From NCBI GenBank assembly GCA_018697195.1, contig CM031857.1, positions 91,018,461 through 91,082,460 of the forward strand: 64,000 nucleotides of DNA, written 5' to 3'. Of this stretch, positions 51,977 to 64,000 are shown piece after piece (the first letter of the stretch is position 1; each line of letters opens with the position of its first letter). Below the pieces are notes generated by a model. It saw nothing but the letters and a program-made list of their open reading frames with translations, made no database searches and was not told the DNA's origin. The translations under genes were made by a program, and so were the position numbers. The stretch is from Certhia americana (lineage: Eukaryota; Chordata; Aves; Passeriformes; Certhiidae).

Positions 51977-54900
51977 AAGGTGACAATTACAGGTTGTGAT
52001 TGAACAGATCTGTCAGAGGTATGAGGTCTACCTTTATGGTCAGAAGCGAAAGCATGTGAAGAGTAATCTGCTCACATAGGAAGCTCCTGGGAATTATTCC
52101 AGTCCTAAGCTTGATGTGGACTCCTACTTTCACCCAGCCACAGTTCAGCAGCTGACTGCTGCTTCTCTGTGAGCCCAGTGCATGCAAGGGAGGGAGGAGA
52201 CCACAGCAGGTGGGGGCCTGTAGAGGATGGATTTTTGAAGCAAGACAAAGAGAAAGAAAGTGATGCTCTGGAGACCTTAGGTGTCTGCACACTATGGAGT
52301 CACTGCAAGAGGAAGCTGCTGATTATAATCAGATAAAATTGGCAGCAAGAAGAAGTGGCTTAAAATAGTTTATCAAATACAGTTTCATTTACTATGTCCT
52401 ATAAAGATACCATTGTTTCAGGCTCATCAGCCTTTCCTTGCACATACACCCTGAGGCACCGTTCCCATCATGTACCAGCTAATAATCAAACTCAGAGACT
52501 CAGGATAAGCTGGCTTTACATATTGGGTTATGCTAGCAAAAGCTCTGTGCAAAAATCACCTGCATCTAATATGTGCATATACACGCCTATGCAAACACAT
52601 ACAAATATATAGACATGAATAACACATGCAGTCAACAGCACTGACTGACCTCCCAGCAAACAACTCTGTGCAGAATGAGAACCAAAATTTCACACTGGAA
52701 AATCTCTGGCTGGAATTTAGGATAATCTTTGATTATTCTCAAAACAGAATTCTAGTTCAAAAGTTCTGTCTTTTAACAAGTACAGCAGGTACACAGTACT
52801 TTCCCATCAGGTTGAGCTCTGGCAGAAGCATGCAGAGAAGGAGTTTGAATGCATTTACACTCCAGACAGATACTGCTGCTTTCCCCAACAGGATCTGCTG
52901 CATCTGAGATTAGCAAACAGCTCACAAATTAAACCTGCGCTTCCTTCGTTTCTCCAAAGGAGACAGTGCAGTTGGGAACACATTTCTCAGTTGTTCAAGA
53001 GGGGCTGATTTTGCTGAGAGCCAGGAAAATGCAAACCCCATGATTTTGAGAAGGCAATTTCCTGCATATGATACTTCTGACAACTAAGAAATACGAAATA
53101 CGGTATAGACCACTGCTGGATCAATGCATCCAGACAGCTCCTAGCAGGGGTGGCCCCTGACTACAGCTTCAGGTGTTCTCAATAATCTAATGTGCACAGA
53201 GGGAAATCACTGCTGAGCACCTACATAAACAGAGGATGTTGTCTTGCAGTGCTGCCACAAACCAGAAGCACCCTTTCAGCCTTCAGTCTCTGCTACCCTA
53301 AACTTCCTTTGAAAAATTTCCTCTGTTGCCATGTGCTTTGGACCCAAGGGATCCAGTGCTCAGTTCTCACATCTTCTCTTATCAGACTTCAATTCTTCTA
53401 CACTTTTCACAATCCTCTCTTAGTCTGTTCATGAATGGGCTATTAATAAAATGAGAGAGTTTTCAGTTGAGTGGCTGCTTTGAAATTCTTCTGCATGCAC
53501 TGTTACACAATTACAAATGTATATGACAGTAATCCACTCAGCACAGAAGAAGGAGTGCTATTAATACTTTACAAAGCTTGTATGCAGCTGTAAGTAATAC
53601 CTTTTAGGGTCCTTTCAAAAATGCTGCAAAATCCCTAGGCTGTAAGAACTTCATACAATTTTTCTCAAGTTACTGTTACGCTGCAGCGCAGCAGGTTGTG
53701 TACTGCAATCTTCTGAAATGGTTATAGAGATAAATCACATAAGTGTTTGGAGAAGGAATGTGATTTTCACAATATTAATGAACATTCATTAACTGCTGAT
53801 TTTGACGATGCTCATGTCAGCCTCTAGCAAAATAGGATTTTTCCTGTGCACAGATAAGCATGCTTAATTGAACTGGGATGAAGGGATTTCTGGTGAGACA
53901 TTCAACAGTTTCCTATACAGTCAAAGTTTTAGTTTGTTCAGAGTTAGTTTGCCTCATTCTGCTTATCAGCAACTCAGTTTTAACAGACATATTTTAATTA
54001 CACAGTCATAATTAGAGACATGCAAGCAAATATATCTAAACACAGTGAGAGAGAGACCAAGGGTCTTTATGCCATCTGGAACTGCAAAGGACTACAAGTC
54101 CGTGCTTCGGCTGAGTAGTGAAAAGTTCTTTGAGAACTAAGAATCAACAATTTCCTTCTGAAAACCTAAAATAAATGCTGTATGATATACAGTCACTATC
54201 ACTGTAACCTTTAATAAGACTGAGAAAATCACTCCATCTATAGCATCGTACCAACAAGGACCAACACTGAATACAGCCACTATCACACAAGCATTTTGTC
54301 TGACCTGACTCCATACTGTTGCCAAAAGGAGGATTCCTGCTCCCAGTGACTTCTTGCTTCCTTTGTGTGGGCATTTGCATTTGTGCAGCCTAACTGTGAA
54401 TTATGCATGGATACGTTCCAGGTAGGACAAGCAGAGCAGAGACACGTGATGTGGCTCCCAGTTGAAGAAGTCAAATATGATGGTACACAAAGGGGCATGT
54501 GGAAGAAAGCTGCTGAAATTGTATCTATTGATTTCCAGGTTGGGTGTATTATTTAATGAGTATTTCCTAAAATAGTACCGCAAAACGTGCTTGTGTTTGG
54601 ATTCTTCAGCTGAGATGTTCACCCGATTTGATAAAATGGCACTATTGTATAAATAAAATAAAACAGCACTAATTGCATAAATAATGACTATTTATGGCTG
54701 TACACTTAGAACGCAAATAAAGGCACAATGGGTAGATGCATAATTGGAGTTACAATTGCCAAACAAATTATTACATCAAAATACATTGAAAGACATTGAA
54801 GATTTTGTGCATTAAATATATAAAGTAGAAATAGGCAGTGATGAAATCATGGCTCCTCCTGACATAGTCAGACAGCATGGAAACACTGTGGGAAATAATA

Positions 54901-55275
54901 TTGTTAGCACATAAGCTACTGAGAAGGAAAAAGGCAAGACATTTCCAAAAAATCATAGGTTATACCTCAGCCTGTATATTCTCTGATGTGACTGAAGCCT
55001 GCAAAGGGCACACAGTGTGGGTGCCCATTGCTGTAGAGCCATAAACCCAAATGTTAATCCCAGCTAACAGTCCCTTTCTCCTTCCCAGATTTTCATCTCC
55101 TGTGCTACATTTGGATTCCCAGATTAATTTTTCCCAGACGTTCCAAATGCTGTCAGCAAAGACAGCACTGTGACAGCAGGTTTTTATGTGTTCCTTTTCT
55201 ATACAGAAGAAATGTTGCACAGGCATGCTCTGCTGTCCCTTAAGAATGTGTTTCTGAAAAGTCTGGTCACTAAAA

Positions 55276-55401
55276 ATGTTATCCCATTGCTTCACTCCTC
55301 ATCACCAAACTGACTTCATCGATCTCAGCTTGTTTGAGGAAGATGATGATGACACTGAAGATGGAACTATTGAGGAAGATGAGCACAAGTGTTACCACTA
55401 A
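55276..55401 (+). other. Isolated acidic small reading frame, 41 codons
   Basis: From the ATG at 55276 to the TAA at 55399-55401 the frame encodes a short peptide. Its second half is strongly acidic (LFEEDDDDTEDGTIEEDE). The start context is poor and no splice sites, family or neighbours support it. It could be a decayed exon or chance. Confidence 0.15.
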
Positions 55402-56659
55402 AAAACTGATACTGAGGACTTAGTCTCAGGGATGCAGCAGTTGGGATTTTTAAGGAGGGTGATCTGCTCCAGAAAGCTAGCATCTCTTCCAAGTGATTAC
55501 TCCATCCATCATGTCATATATCCTGTCCCTGTGCATTTAAACTGTATGTATTTTAGTTTCTGCACACATCCCATTCTCCCCACAGAAAAAACGATTTGCT
55601 TCCCAAAAAATGTCCAGCATTTCACATGGGTGGCTGACAACAGTTAGCAGAAGAGAATGTTCAAGAATCAGTAGTGGAATGCCAAGCCAAGGACAGGATC
55701 ATCTAGGGAACTGGTCCTCTCCTTGTGCAATCCAACACAAATCAGGGGCTTGGAGTAATCTTTGCTCAGATTTGTGATGTGCAGGCCACCAGCACCAGGC
55801 ACCTCTATTAGTTATGTACAGGTCTGCATGGGATATTCTTTATTTTGTATCCTTAAATATAAGCAGGCCATCTGGAAAGCATTATGCAAACGGACTTTCT
55901 CCTTCAGAAGAATGTACAGGATTCACAGATATCCCAGGAGTGAGAAGCGGGGAAGAAAACAAAAAAAACCCCACAGATACTGCAGTTCATGTAAAATATA
56001 TACAACACTCATGTATGTCAGAACTCCCCAGCTGCTCTCAAATCAAAATAAATCCAGATCAAAACCAAAGTAGTATCAGAGAAAAAAATGTTACTGAGTG
56101 CAGAAATTTTGCAGAATACAGGTTTAACTTTAGTTTATAAGGCTTTTTATTAAAGCACAAATTATACTCTGCTCTGCTTTGCAGCTACATGCCTGGACTT
56201 TGCTGCTGCTCTGGATACTAATAATACCTTGCCACATTTCCCTATGTACAATCATTTAATGCACTTTAAACATTTAAAACAATCTGTGACAACTACTACA
56301 ATATATTCTATATGAATATGGCAAAACAAAAAATCCCACAGTAAATAACGAAAAGAAAGAACTGGCTACTATGGAAATGGACCCAAACAAATTATTTTAA
56401 ATTGCAAGACCTAGAAGCCTTCATAAAATCACTTTGCCTTGATCTATTAAAGATCCATTTAGAGTGAGCTGCAAAATTTTCTGCTGTGCCACAATGGCAC
56501 TGGAGCACCTGTACACCTTGCTGCAAAGGTTTTAATCTGCAGGAAAACCTCTAACACAGCAGAATACCACCAAAATCCACCAGCCAGCCAGGCAATAGGT
56601 CTGATGTGCCCTGTCTATGTTCCATGGACACAGGAGACTCCTAAACACCTCCACCCTGG

Positions 56660-56787
56660 ATCATCTCCACTGTTGGAAGCATTCAAGACTCAACCAAGCA
56701 TATCTCATAAGCAGATTTGCTTTGAGCAGGTGGTTGGACTAGATGATACCCACAGAAGCCCCTTCCAATCTAAGTTATTCTATAATC
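56660..56787 (+). mobile_element. Diverged CR1 LINE fragment
   Basis: GGTGGTTGGACTAGATGATA, then CCCCTTCCAATCTAAGTTAT and TCTATAATCATC match a CR1 3' end in plus orientation. The part upstream (GGAAGCATTCAAGACTC...) is a decayed match to the same element. Confidence 0.8.
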
Positions 56788-59681
56788 ATCTGGTCCATTT
56801 AGCTCCCTTGCTCTTATCCAGTTGTGTTCACTGCTTTGCTTCCCACAGAGGAAAAGGGAACCATTTTCCGTGCTTAATTTATGTCATTTGTTTCAATTTC
56901 CCAGTGAATTAATAATTAAGCAGAATTTTATCTTCTTCCTTTTAGAGTTATGCGAAAAGGCCAAGTGGTAAAGTAAAACATTAAATTATTTACAAGTTGT
57001 ACACACATGCAGGCAGACAAATGGTGCATCAGATATTTAACAGTTGTTAGAAAGTACAAAAACAATAAGCATGACAGCCAAAGTCCTTTGTCTAAGGAGA
57101 GAAAAGTAATCTTCAAGTTTGTGTTGATTTTTTCAGGCATAAAAAAGGGCTGAATCAGATGTATTTACTGTAGGTTTGAGGTTTCTACAAAATTCAGAGC
57201 CACCAGATTAAGCAGTCTCTGTCTGCGAATGAAGGAATGAGGCTCCATTGCCCTGCTGGAAAAATTCTTCACAAAAGGCAATTAAAACTCTGGTCTATGT
57301 TTTAGAAAGATGGAGTTGAATAAATCACAAGTGTGCAGAACTTGTCAAGTGTTGGCAGGTGATTAGGTTATCACAGACTGGGAAAATTAATTATAAATTC
57401 ATTTGTAATGGGTGGACAGGGCTATAAAACAACAAACAGATCCTAAATCCTCAAGTCTCCAATTATCAACCCTATTGAGTTTGCTTGAATAAAAGATTAT
57501 GTCTTCTTATTTTGGTGTTCAAGAAATAAAGAGCTAACATTAAACTGCTAAATTATTATAAAACTCCAAATGACCTCTATACATGATGAAGACATGATGT
57601 GTTTGCTGAGGACAGCAAATAGAACTCCTCATAACTCAACCTTTCTAAATGTTTTTACTGCCTTATACGCTCAGCTGAACAACTTCCTTCAAATAAAACT
57701 TAACCAGAAATAGGCTTGAAAAATGAAAATAGATTTGAAGTACCATGCTCTGAGTATTTTCTACAAAGGAACTGCAACACAGAACAAAATACCACTACAC
57801 TTTACCACACCCCCCATCCTGTAACTTCACATTCTTCTTGAAAACTGATTTAAAATATATTTCTTTCTTAATGTGCATATATTTTACACAAAGACCTTCT
57901 GTTAAAATTCTTCTGGTTATCTGAACCCCCCCTTCCCCCGAATGCACACAGAGAGACATAGTCATTAAAGGATTGGCAGAACAAGATCTGCTTTCTTTTC
58001 TGAAAGAAGGGGGCCCTACCAACACAGGACCTCCAAAAGTAGTCTTTATTGTTAGGTGCCGGGTGATGCAATCTTCTATGGCAGTGAAGATCCAGGATCT
58101 ACTTCCTCCATGTCCCAACAAGCAGACACATCTCTTATCCACACTGTATGAGCATTCTGTCTGTTTCTGACACATTGTTCAGGCATGCCACTGACTTTAA
58201 GTTCAGCAGGAACCCCTTTGAGGACCTACACGTAGCTCCACCACAGCCAGGTCATTTTCTACCCACAGTGTGTTCAGCACATAAGCTCTGGTGTAAGGAC
58301 TGCAAGTGAAGGGGTTAAAGCACCTTCCCCCTTGGGGCTTGCCACAGCTCCCCAGAAACACCCAGTCTGGTGTGGAGATCACTCCTCTCCCTGATGCAAG
58401 CTCCCACCTCCTCTCCCTGGCAGAAAACCCACCAGGTATGGGATGTAGAAGGATCCCTCACAGAGAACACAGGGCTGTTGGCACAGGGAGGACACCAGCC
58501 CACAGCTTGGGGAAGGTTGGTCAGTGAGACTGCAGCAAAATGGGAAAGGAGGCTGGACAGTCATCTTTTAGAGAAAGGAGACACTACAAGGAGGCCTGTG
58601 GAAGGAAAGGAACTTGGTAGTGGGGAGGGACAGCTGGGGACTGAAAAGGAGCAAGGGCAGAGGAGATACAGGCACTGGGAGGAGGTGGGTGAGATACCCC
58701 ACTGGGTGGTGTGAGGCAGGGTGCAGCAGACAAACCTCAGGCAGGAGACCTGAGAAGGGACCTGCTTAGGGCAGCAGTAACAGGAGCAGAGGCCAGGATG
58801 AGAGTTGACCTCTCAGGACCCTGAGGAGAGGAGAAAGCAGCTCTACCATACAAAGGAAACTGCTTCTGGCTTTGCCAGAAGGCCCCTGTGCTTTCTGCTC
58901 AGTGCTGGGGACTGACCCTGAAGAATTGTGACCACCCTGTTCATATTGCACTGATACAGAAATGCTCCCTAGCATGCAGGCAGGGATGGAGAGGGAGAGA
59001 CAGGAGTGTACATGTGCAAACAAGACATCATAATAAGGAATAAAAATTACAGTTTATTTTGACAAGTTTTGATGGTTTATGGGGTGCCATTTTTAATAAA
59101 GTATAAAACACAATGCCTTGGGTGAGAGACCTACTCTTTCATGCCCTTATACATCAGCAGACAGAGCCAAAACCAAAAGGCCCCAAAGGAGCAATCACTC
59201 ATGGGTAGTCATACAAGCCTAGATGTGCCTTTAAAAATCAAAAACTTTACTATTAGTGGTTGCTGTTGGGTTTTTTGTTTGTTTGGGTTTTTAAAAATGG
59301 TCTCATTTATTACATAGAGGCAACATGGTTTATTAATAGCAGTCAAACTGCCGCCTGACATTAGAAACTTTCGTTTGTGAAAACTGTAGTTCTGTTAACT
59401 GGACATCTAACAGCTGTCAGAACCTAACAAGCTCACTAAGTGTTGACTCTATACCATACAAACCCACAACTCTCCATCAAGTATGGTGAAATGTGATATT
59501 TCACATCATTTTTCAAGCGGTCTTTTTAAAAACAAAGGGGAAAATAGCAACAAAGATTGAAACTAAAACACTGGAGCAAAAATGCTATTTCATGTCTTAA
59601 CTGTTCATAAGATAACTGTGATTGCTTGCTGACAGAAGCAGCTAAGGTGAAGAAGAGTAGGTAACTATCACAATGTGGCAC

Positions 59682-59985
59682 TGTCATCTGGATTCTGGTG
59701 CAGCTGGGACAAAGTGCGGCAAAATAAATGTAGGGAATGGGTATGATGGAGTGCCCAGAAATAGAACTTTAATGATGGTAAAATAACAAACATGGGGCCC
59801 ACATGGTCCAAGAGACAGCATCCAAAGACCCAGGGGCGTGGTTAACAGTATACAGGATTACCTGAGAGCAAGGATTCAATCTTGAACCCAGGACAGGCCC
59901 GTGACCTTACACGTCAAAGGTCCCGAACCAATGGAAAACTAGAACCAGAACCATGGCCTATTTTGGAATGATCTAATTAGCATCA
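59682..59985 (-). mobile_element. LTR-like segment, candidate endogenous retrovirus remnant
   Basis: Read on the minus strand, this roughly 300-bp stretch starts TGATGC and ends ATGACA (TG...CA). It has an inverted CCAAT box (59925-59932), a GC/CACCC-type box near 59830-59840 and an ATTAAA polyadenylation-type signal at 59768-59773 about 85 bp before its end. That order resembles promoter, R and U5 of an LTR. A purine-rich stretch (GGGAGGTGGGATACTGGGG) lies just 5' of it, like a polypurine tract. I found no matching flanking target duplication and cannot name a family, so a non-LTR explanation remains open. Confidence 0.28.
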
Positions 59986-60468
59986 CCCCAGTATCCCACC
60001 TCCCATGGTCTCTTTATTGTTTCTACACAAGCTGCCTGGGCTAAGGGATTGTCCACTTTAGCTGATTTGGCTGCAGCAGGTAACAGCCCCGGATATCCAG
60101 GTTTACACAGAGTCATCCCTGGCCAGACGCCTCCCAGGCTTGCCTCCAGAGGAGACGGGTGTTGCTGTTTCCCTGAGCTCCCACCCTTGCCATGCCCTGA
60201 CTTTATCAGGGGAGGAGATGCACAAATGCCAGGCTCTGCCTCGCCCTGCTCCCTCCCACCCCACTTCACCTCTAGGAAAGGACGCCCAGGTGACTGATCT
60301 GGGCAGGAGCCATGGCCGGACTCTCACCTCTGGAAGCAGAGGATCAGACCTGCCAAGAGATAACATGGGGCACTCACCCCTTATTCTCCCAAAAAAAGAA
60401 AAACTGCTTGAAGCCCACTGGCAGTACGGTGCAGTGATGCGCCTGACCTTATTTCCACTGAGAATGTT

Positions 60469-60488
60469 CCTCCCTCCCTCCCTCCCTC
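60469..60488. repeat. (TCCC)n microsatellite, short
   Basis: Twenty bases of a perfect CCTC/TCCC tetranucleotide repeat, five units. Confidence 0.95.
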
Positions 60489-63054
60489 ATCAATTCCACC
60501 ACGCTTGTCTGATGTTTCCTTTTCTGCTGTGTCAAATACAGATAACAAGTTACTCGAGGCAGGGATCTGTCGAGAGTAGTATAGCTCATCAACAAAGGGT
60601 TTGGCATGCTGTACAAAAAATGGAGCAGAGCAAATGACTAGCCTTTAAAACAAACACAATTTCATTTATTCATAGCTTAATAACTTACTAATTAATTGCT
60701 TAATGTGTTATTAGCAATACACTTTAAAAATCAGGCTTTGATGCTCAAAATTCCTTTCTAAAGGCATAGTTAAACTAAGCTCTTCCGTATACAATTACCA
60801 ATGCATTGATAATTTTCTATGCCTGAAGTTGCCAGCATTAATAATGCTATAACATCAAACCTGACACTTCTAGTAACTTTTTCCTGAGTACTTCTCAACT
60901 CCAGTAAATTGTAGCCAGCGCAGCTGCTTGTGCAGCACTCTGATCCCAATGGGATGAAGGGGAACTGACTGACAGGGCAGCCCTTGCAGTCCCAGACAGG
61001 CTGTAGGGCAGAGTCTGTGGAGAAACAAGATCTGCAAACCCCCAGCACAGCACCCAGCATGGCCCTGCTCCCAGCACAGGAGAGCAGCACACAGGTGGCA
61101 AGGCTTGTGAGAACCCCACAGAGCCTGATGAGCAAAAATACCCCCCTGCAAGGCTAACCCACAGCTGATGCGCTGCCAGGATCAGAAAGCAGAGAAAAGG
61201 GTTAGGAAAGAGAAGAGAATGGATGCACACCTCTTGCTTCCTTTTCTTTCACCAGTATCTTTAAAATTGAATATTATAAGCTACATTTGTTGCTGTTCAA
61301 TGACACAGGTCTAGTTCTCTGTAGCAGCCAGGCATCACATATCTCACATGTCAAACTTGCAGACTGGCTGTCAAACCAGCAAGACTGCTGGTCCAGGGTG
61401 GTGGTGATACCGAGTGAGTGGGAAGGCTCCTGTCTCATGGCACTGCCTGCTCTTGCTTTTCTTCTCAGGCAGGATGCACACCAAAGAGCCACCAGCCACG
61501 CTGCAGCTCAGGGAATGTCCACGTGCAGAAAGTCAGGAGCTCCTTGATGGGAAAGGATGGGAGAGGAACTCCTGAGGGAACGTGGGGGAACAGGAGGGGC
61601 TTCTCCACAATCCAAGTGCCAAACGGTAACACCCACACGCCTTCCTGCCTTGGCAGTCGCACTTCAGGACTGTCTCAAATACCTGTATTTCCCTTCAAGC
61701 TTCTCTTGGATCTCTCTAAACCCTCACCCTCCTTTGGGGATAAAATTTAAATCCTGCCTCTTCCCACCAGCTCCAATAAGCATTCCCTGCAGCGGTCATA
61801 TGAATGTCAGGCAGAGTCTTAATGAATTCAGCTCTAGACCATTATCCTAAAAAAAGCATTGTGGGGTTAGAGGGTGTTTAGAAAGAGTATTAAATAAAGC
61901 CCGGAGTAATTGTTCTGTTTCCATATTTTAAAAGGCATGTGGTAGGATGCTGCAAAGTTTTTTCCTGATTTTCTGAAGGCTGAGTGGGAACTGTTAGTAC
62001 TACTTTAACTTGGATAATTGCTAAGCACACCTTGCAAAATTAGTAATACAGCATTTAATGCATACCTTTACTCTCCTTATGCAAAATTATGGCAGCTCTC
62101 TGTGCCACACAGACCTTTTAAATTCCCTGTTAGATCTTAAAAACCGTAAACGATTGCTTTGAAAAACACCTCCCACTGCCACACTGAAATAATTCATCTT
62201 CTGTCTTCATACAACAACAGAGAGAAGCTGTTTCTATTAATATCCCTCTCCCACTCCAGGCTTTGTGGTCTCAAAGAAATCCAGGTATACAATTTTCAAA
62301 GGAATTGACTTTGAAACAATGATGGCACTGAAGTCAGACACAGATTGCAATGTCCTTGAAAAGCAAGTAAAGCATGAGCTGGGAATAAGAAACACTGAAG
62401 AGACTCAGCAGAAGGAAATTAAGAACATATGGAATTAGAAAGCTAAAAATGCTATGTGTTGGTTTGTACTTTTTTCTTACCTTTACTTCACAAGTGATTT
62501 ATCTGATGTGAAAAGGTTTTTGGATTTTTTTCCCTGTCAGCTGTTGGTAGCATTTTGAAACCCATCGACAACTCTGATGGCTTCTTTTGATCCCTCCAGT
62601 GCACTCAGATGCTCTTTGCCTCTCTTTACCTTCAACTCTCTAGTATCAGAACTCCAACATACACCCCACAGGTCACTTACAGCCTCAGCAGCTGTTGCAC
62701 AGCACCCAGAAAAGGAATTTTTGACTGTGGCTGTCCTCAACAAAACTACCTGTGCCAGGATCATAGTAAATGTCTGGGTCCTGAGCAGACTGGAGCTATC
62801 TCATAATTAGAGCCTGGCATGTACTCTAGCATGAACTTAGTAATGATGATGAATTTTCATCACTCTTGTGATTCTGTGAATGTAGGTCATATTCCATCAT
62901 AACTATTGAACATAAAGCTATTGTTTCTCAGACAGTGTATTATGGGGACCCAGCTTCATGTCCTACTAAATGCCCATCTATGAGTAAAACATCCAGAGAA
63001 TCTCTTTATATCACCTAATTTTGCCAGCTTTTGGTTCACATCCAAGCTACATAA

Positions 63055-63101
63055 CCTGTTTTACTTCCTTAGCTCACACCTGTTTTACTTCCTTAGCTCA
63101 C
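63055..63101. repeat. 24-bp tandem duplication, two copies
   Basis: The unit starts CCTGTTTTACTTCCTTAGCT and ends CACA. The second copy follows directly and is identical except for its last base, so the duplication is recent or conserved. Confidence 0.95.
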
Positions 63102-64000
63102 TTTTCCCCTTCTCCCATTGTCAACAGTCCTCAAAGTAAGCTGGAAAAATTCCTTCCCCAAACACAAACATGTTTTATCTGCTTTGCTTCCCTGAATGTT
63201 TGGGTGGGAGCTTATATTTTGTTTTTAAGTGTTGTAACAAGAATAGCGTATTTTATATAAATGTACTTTGCCATTACAAATATGCAAAGGCTGAGTAGTG
63301 TCTCAAAAAAGTGAAATGCTAAGTAAGAAAGCATCATGCTTCGTTTTATAAATCCTTTTGGTAATAACAGCCAAGTTCCAGACACAACTGAAAATGGAAA
63401 ACAAAAGCCAACAGAAGAATTGGTGTTTGAAGAGAGGAAGTCATGTATATATCAACAGGAGGATACAAGATAGGATACAAAATGCTGCCCTCCCATACCC
63501 GACACACCTGTCTTAGAGTTCAGGCACTTCTCAGAGGCAGACAAGAAATCAGAAAAACCTCTCCTCACCACATGAATTACCAAATGAGTCTCTTCACTGC
63601 AGTAAACCTGAAAATTGCAAACATTAAGATAATGGAAATAGAGAACAACAATTCAATTACAAATATTCCACCGCAGCAGGATACAGAGCCATAAGGAACA
63701 TTTCAGTTTGGCAGGGCTTTTCCACAACAGTTGCTTCAGTAGACATTGTGCCTGTAGTAACACATGTGAAGTAAACGTGGAAAGAGGAAACAAATCAGTC
63801 ATACAACGTGCAGGTTCATTTTGTTCTTGGGCCAAAAGCTGATACAAGACTGGTTTTACAAAGATCTTGTTCAAACACTGACATGTGACATGAGGTAACT
63901 AACCTCAAATGACCAGCTAAGTAACATAGGTTTACTTGGAGAGAAAACCAGCAGACCAGGACAAAATAGCGACCAAGGGAAGAGACTTTGTCCATCCCAG

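Larger units (their letters stand above)
48605..56659. other. Non-coding AT-rich stretch
   Basis: I see no gene. Notable items are a 10-bp-arm hairpin at 51638-51662, a CAGGTA palindrome at 51959-51976, an AT-rich palindrome at 53775-53792, an AT-rich block with several TAAT-type cores at about 54.62-54.79 kb, and an isolated acidic small reading frame at 55276-55401. The remaining frames of 60-110 codons look like chance openings. Confidence 0.55.
56788..64000. other. Non-coding stretch with GC-rich patches
   Basis: No gene is recognised. GC-richer patches lie at about 58.3-58.9 and 60.0-61.6 kb. The first is purine-rich on the plus strand and I cannot assign it to a repeat family. The second adjoins the LTR-like segment at 59.7-60.0 kb. 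A short TCCC repeat is at 60469-60488 and a 24-bp tandem duplication at 63055-63101. Bases from 62 to 64 kb are AT-rich unique sequence. Confidence 0.5.

Noticed and set aside
60325..60372. Possible alternative first exon with ATG and GTGAGA donor on the minus strand
   Set aside because: The 13 codons end in phase 0, which reads out of frame into every downstream exon candidate. The area may be retroviral sequence instead.
60140..60637. 165-codon plus-strand reading frame
   Set aside because: It lies in GC-rich DNA where stops are rare, overlaps three minus-strand frames and shows no domain.
62480..62510. Minus-strand 22-nt exon-like interval with donor GTAAGA
   Set aside because: Stops occur in all three frames within the 22 nt, so it cannot be a coding cassette of the gene.
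62849..62885. GTGATTCTGTGAATG resembling a CR1 terminal repeat
   Set aside because: Only one short match with no adjacent CR1 body; too weak to call.

Overview
The window looks like a gene-poor stretch of a bird nuclear genome. Two things support this. First, seven truncated fragments of CR1, the dominant avian LINE, occur on both strands; six carry the family's typical 3' end and one its adjacent 3' part. Second, two short coding exons with canonical splice sites are separated by a 9-kb intron. Almost all open reading frames are short and in AT-rich, non-coding-like sequence. The window shows no bacterial, phage, CRISPR or operon structure.

The one gene I can identify lies on the minus strand. 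Exon A (17101-17184) and exon B (8073-8187) join in frame and encode the start of the Sec14/CRAL-TRIO-like domain of a DBL-family Rho guanine nucleotide exchange factor. The best match from memory is MCF2L (DBS/OST); the paralog MCF2 is the main alternative. Transcription runs from high to low coordinates. Bases 1-8072 are the intron after exon B, 8188-17100 is the intron between the exons, and bases above 17185 are most simply the long 5' intron(s) of the same gene. The upstream first exons, the rest of the Sec14 domain, and the spectrin-like, DH, PH and SH3 parts are not in the window.

In the upstream intronic region I found two candidate minus-strand microexons, of 30 nt (37751-37780) and 33 nt (41734-41766). 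Both have strong splice signals, both are phase 1/phase 1, and both are open in the frame that continues into exon A. They could be cassette exons inserting short peptides just before the Sec14 domain. As a caution, the same search on the plus strand, where no gene is known, gave three comparable pairs (25801-25842, 41865-41882, 43466-43546). These are therefore either pseudo-exon background or traces of an antisense transcript.

The rest consists of CR1 remnants, homopolymer tracts (notably T47 and A32 close to the acceptors of the two real exons), several perfect hairpins, small tandem duplications, a possible minus-strand LTR-like segment near 59.7-60.0 kb, and a few GC-richer islands (16.2-16.9, 42.6-43.6, 58.3-58.9, 60.0-61.6 kb) whose identity I could not establish. 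I found no convincing previously undescribed system. The microexon candidates are the most testable novelty.
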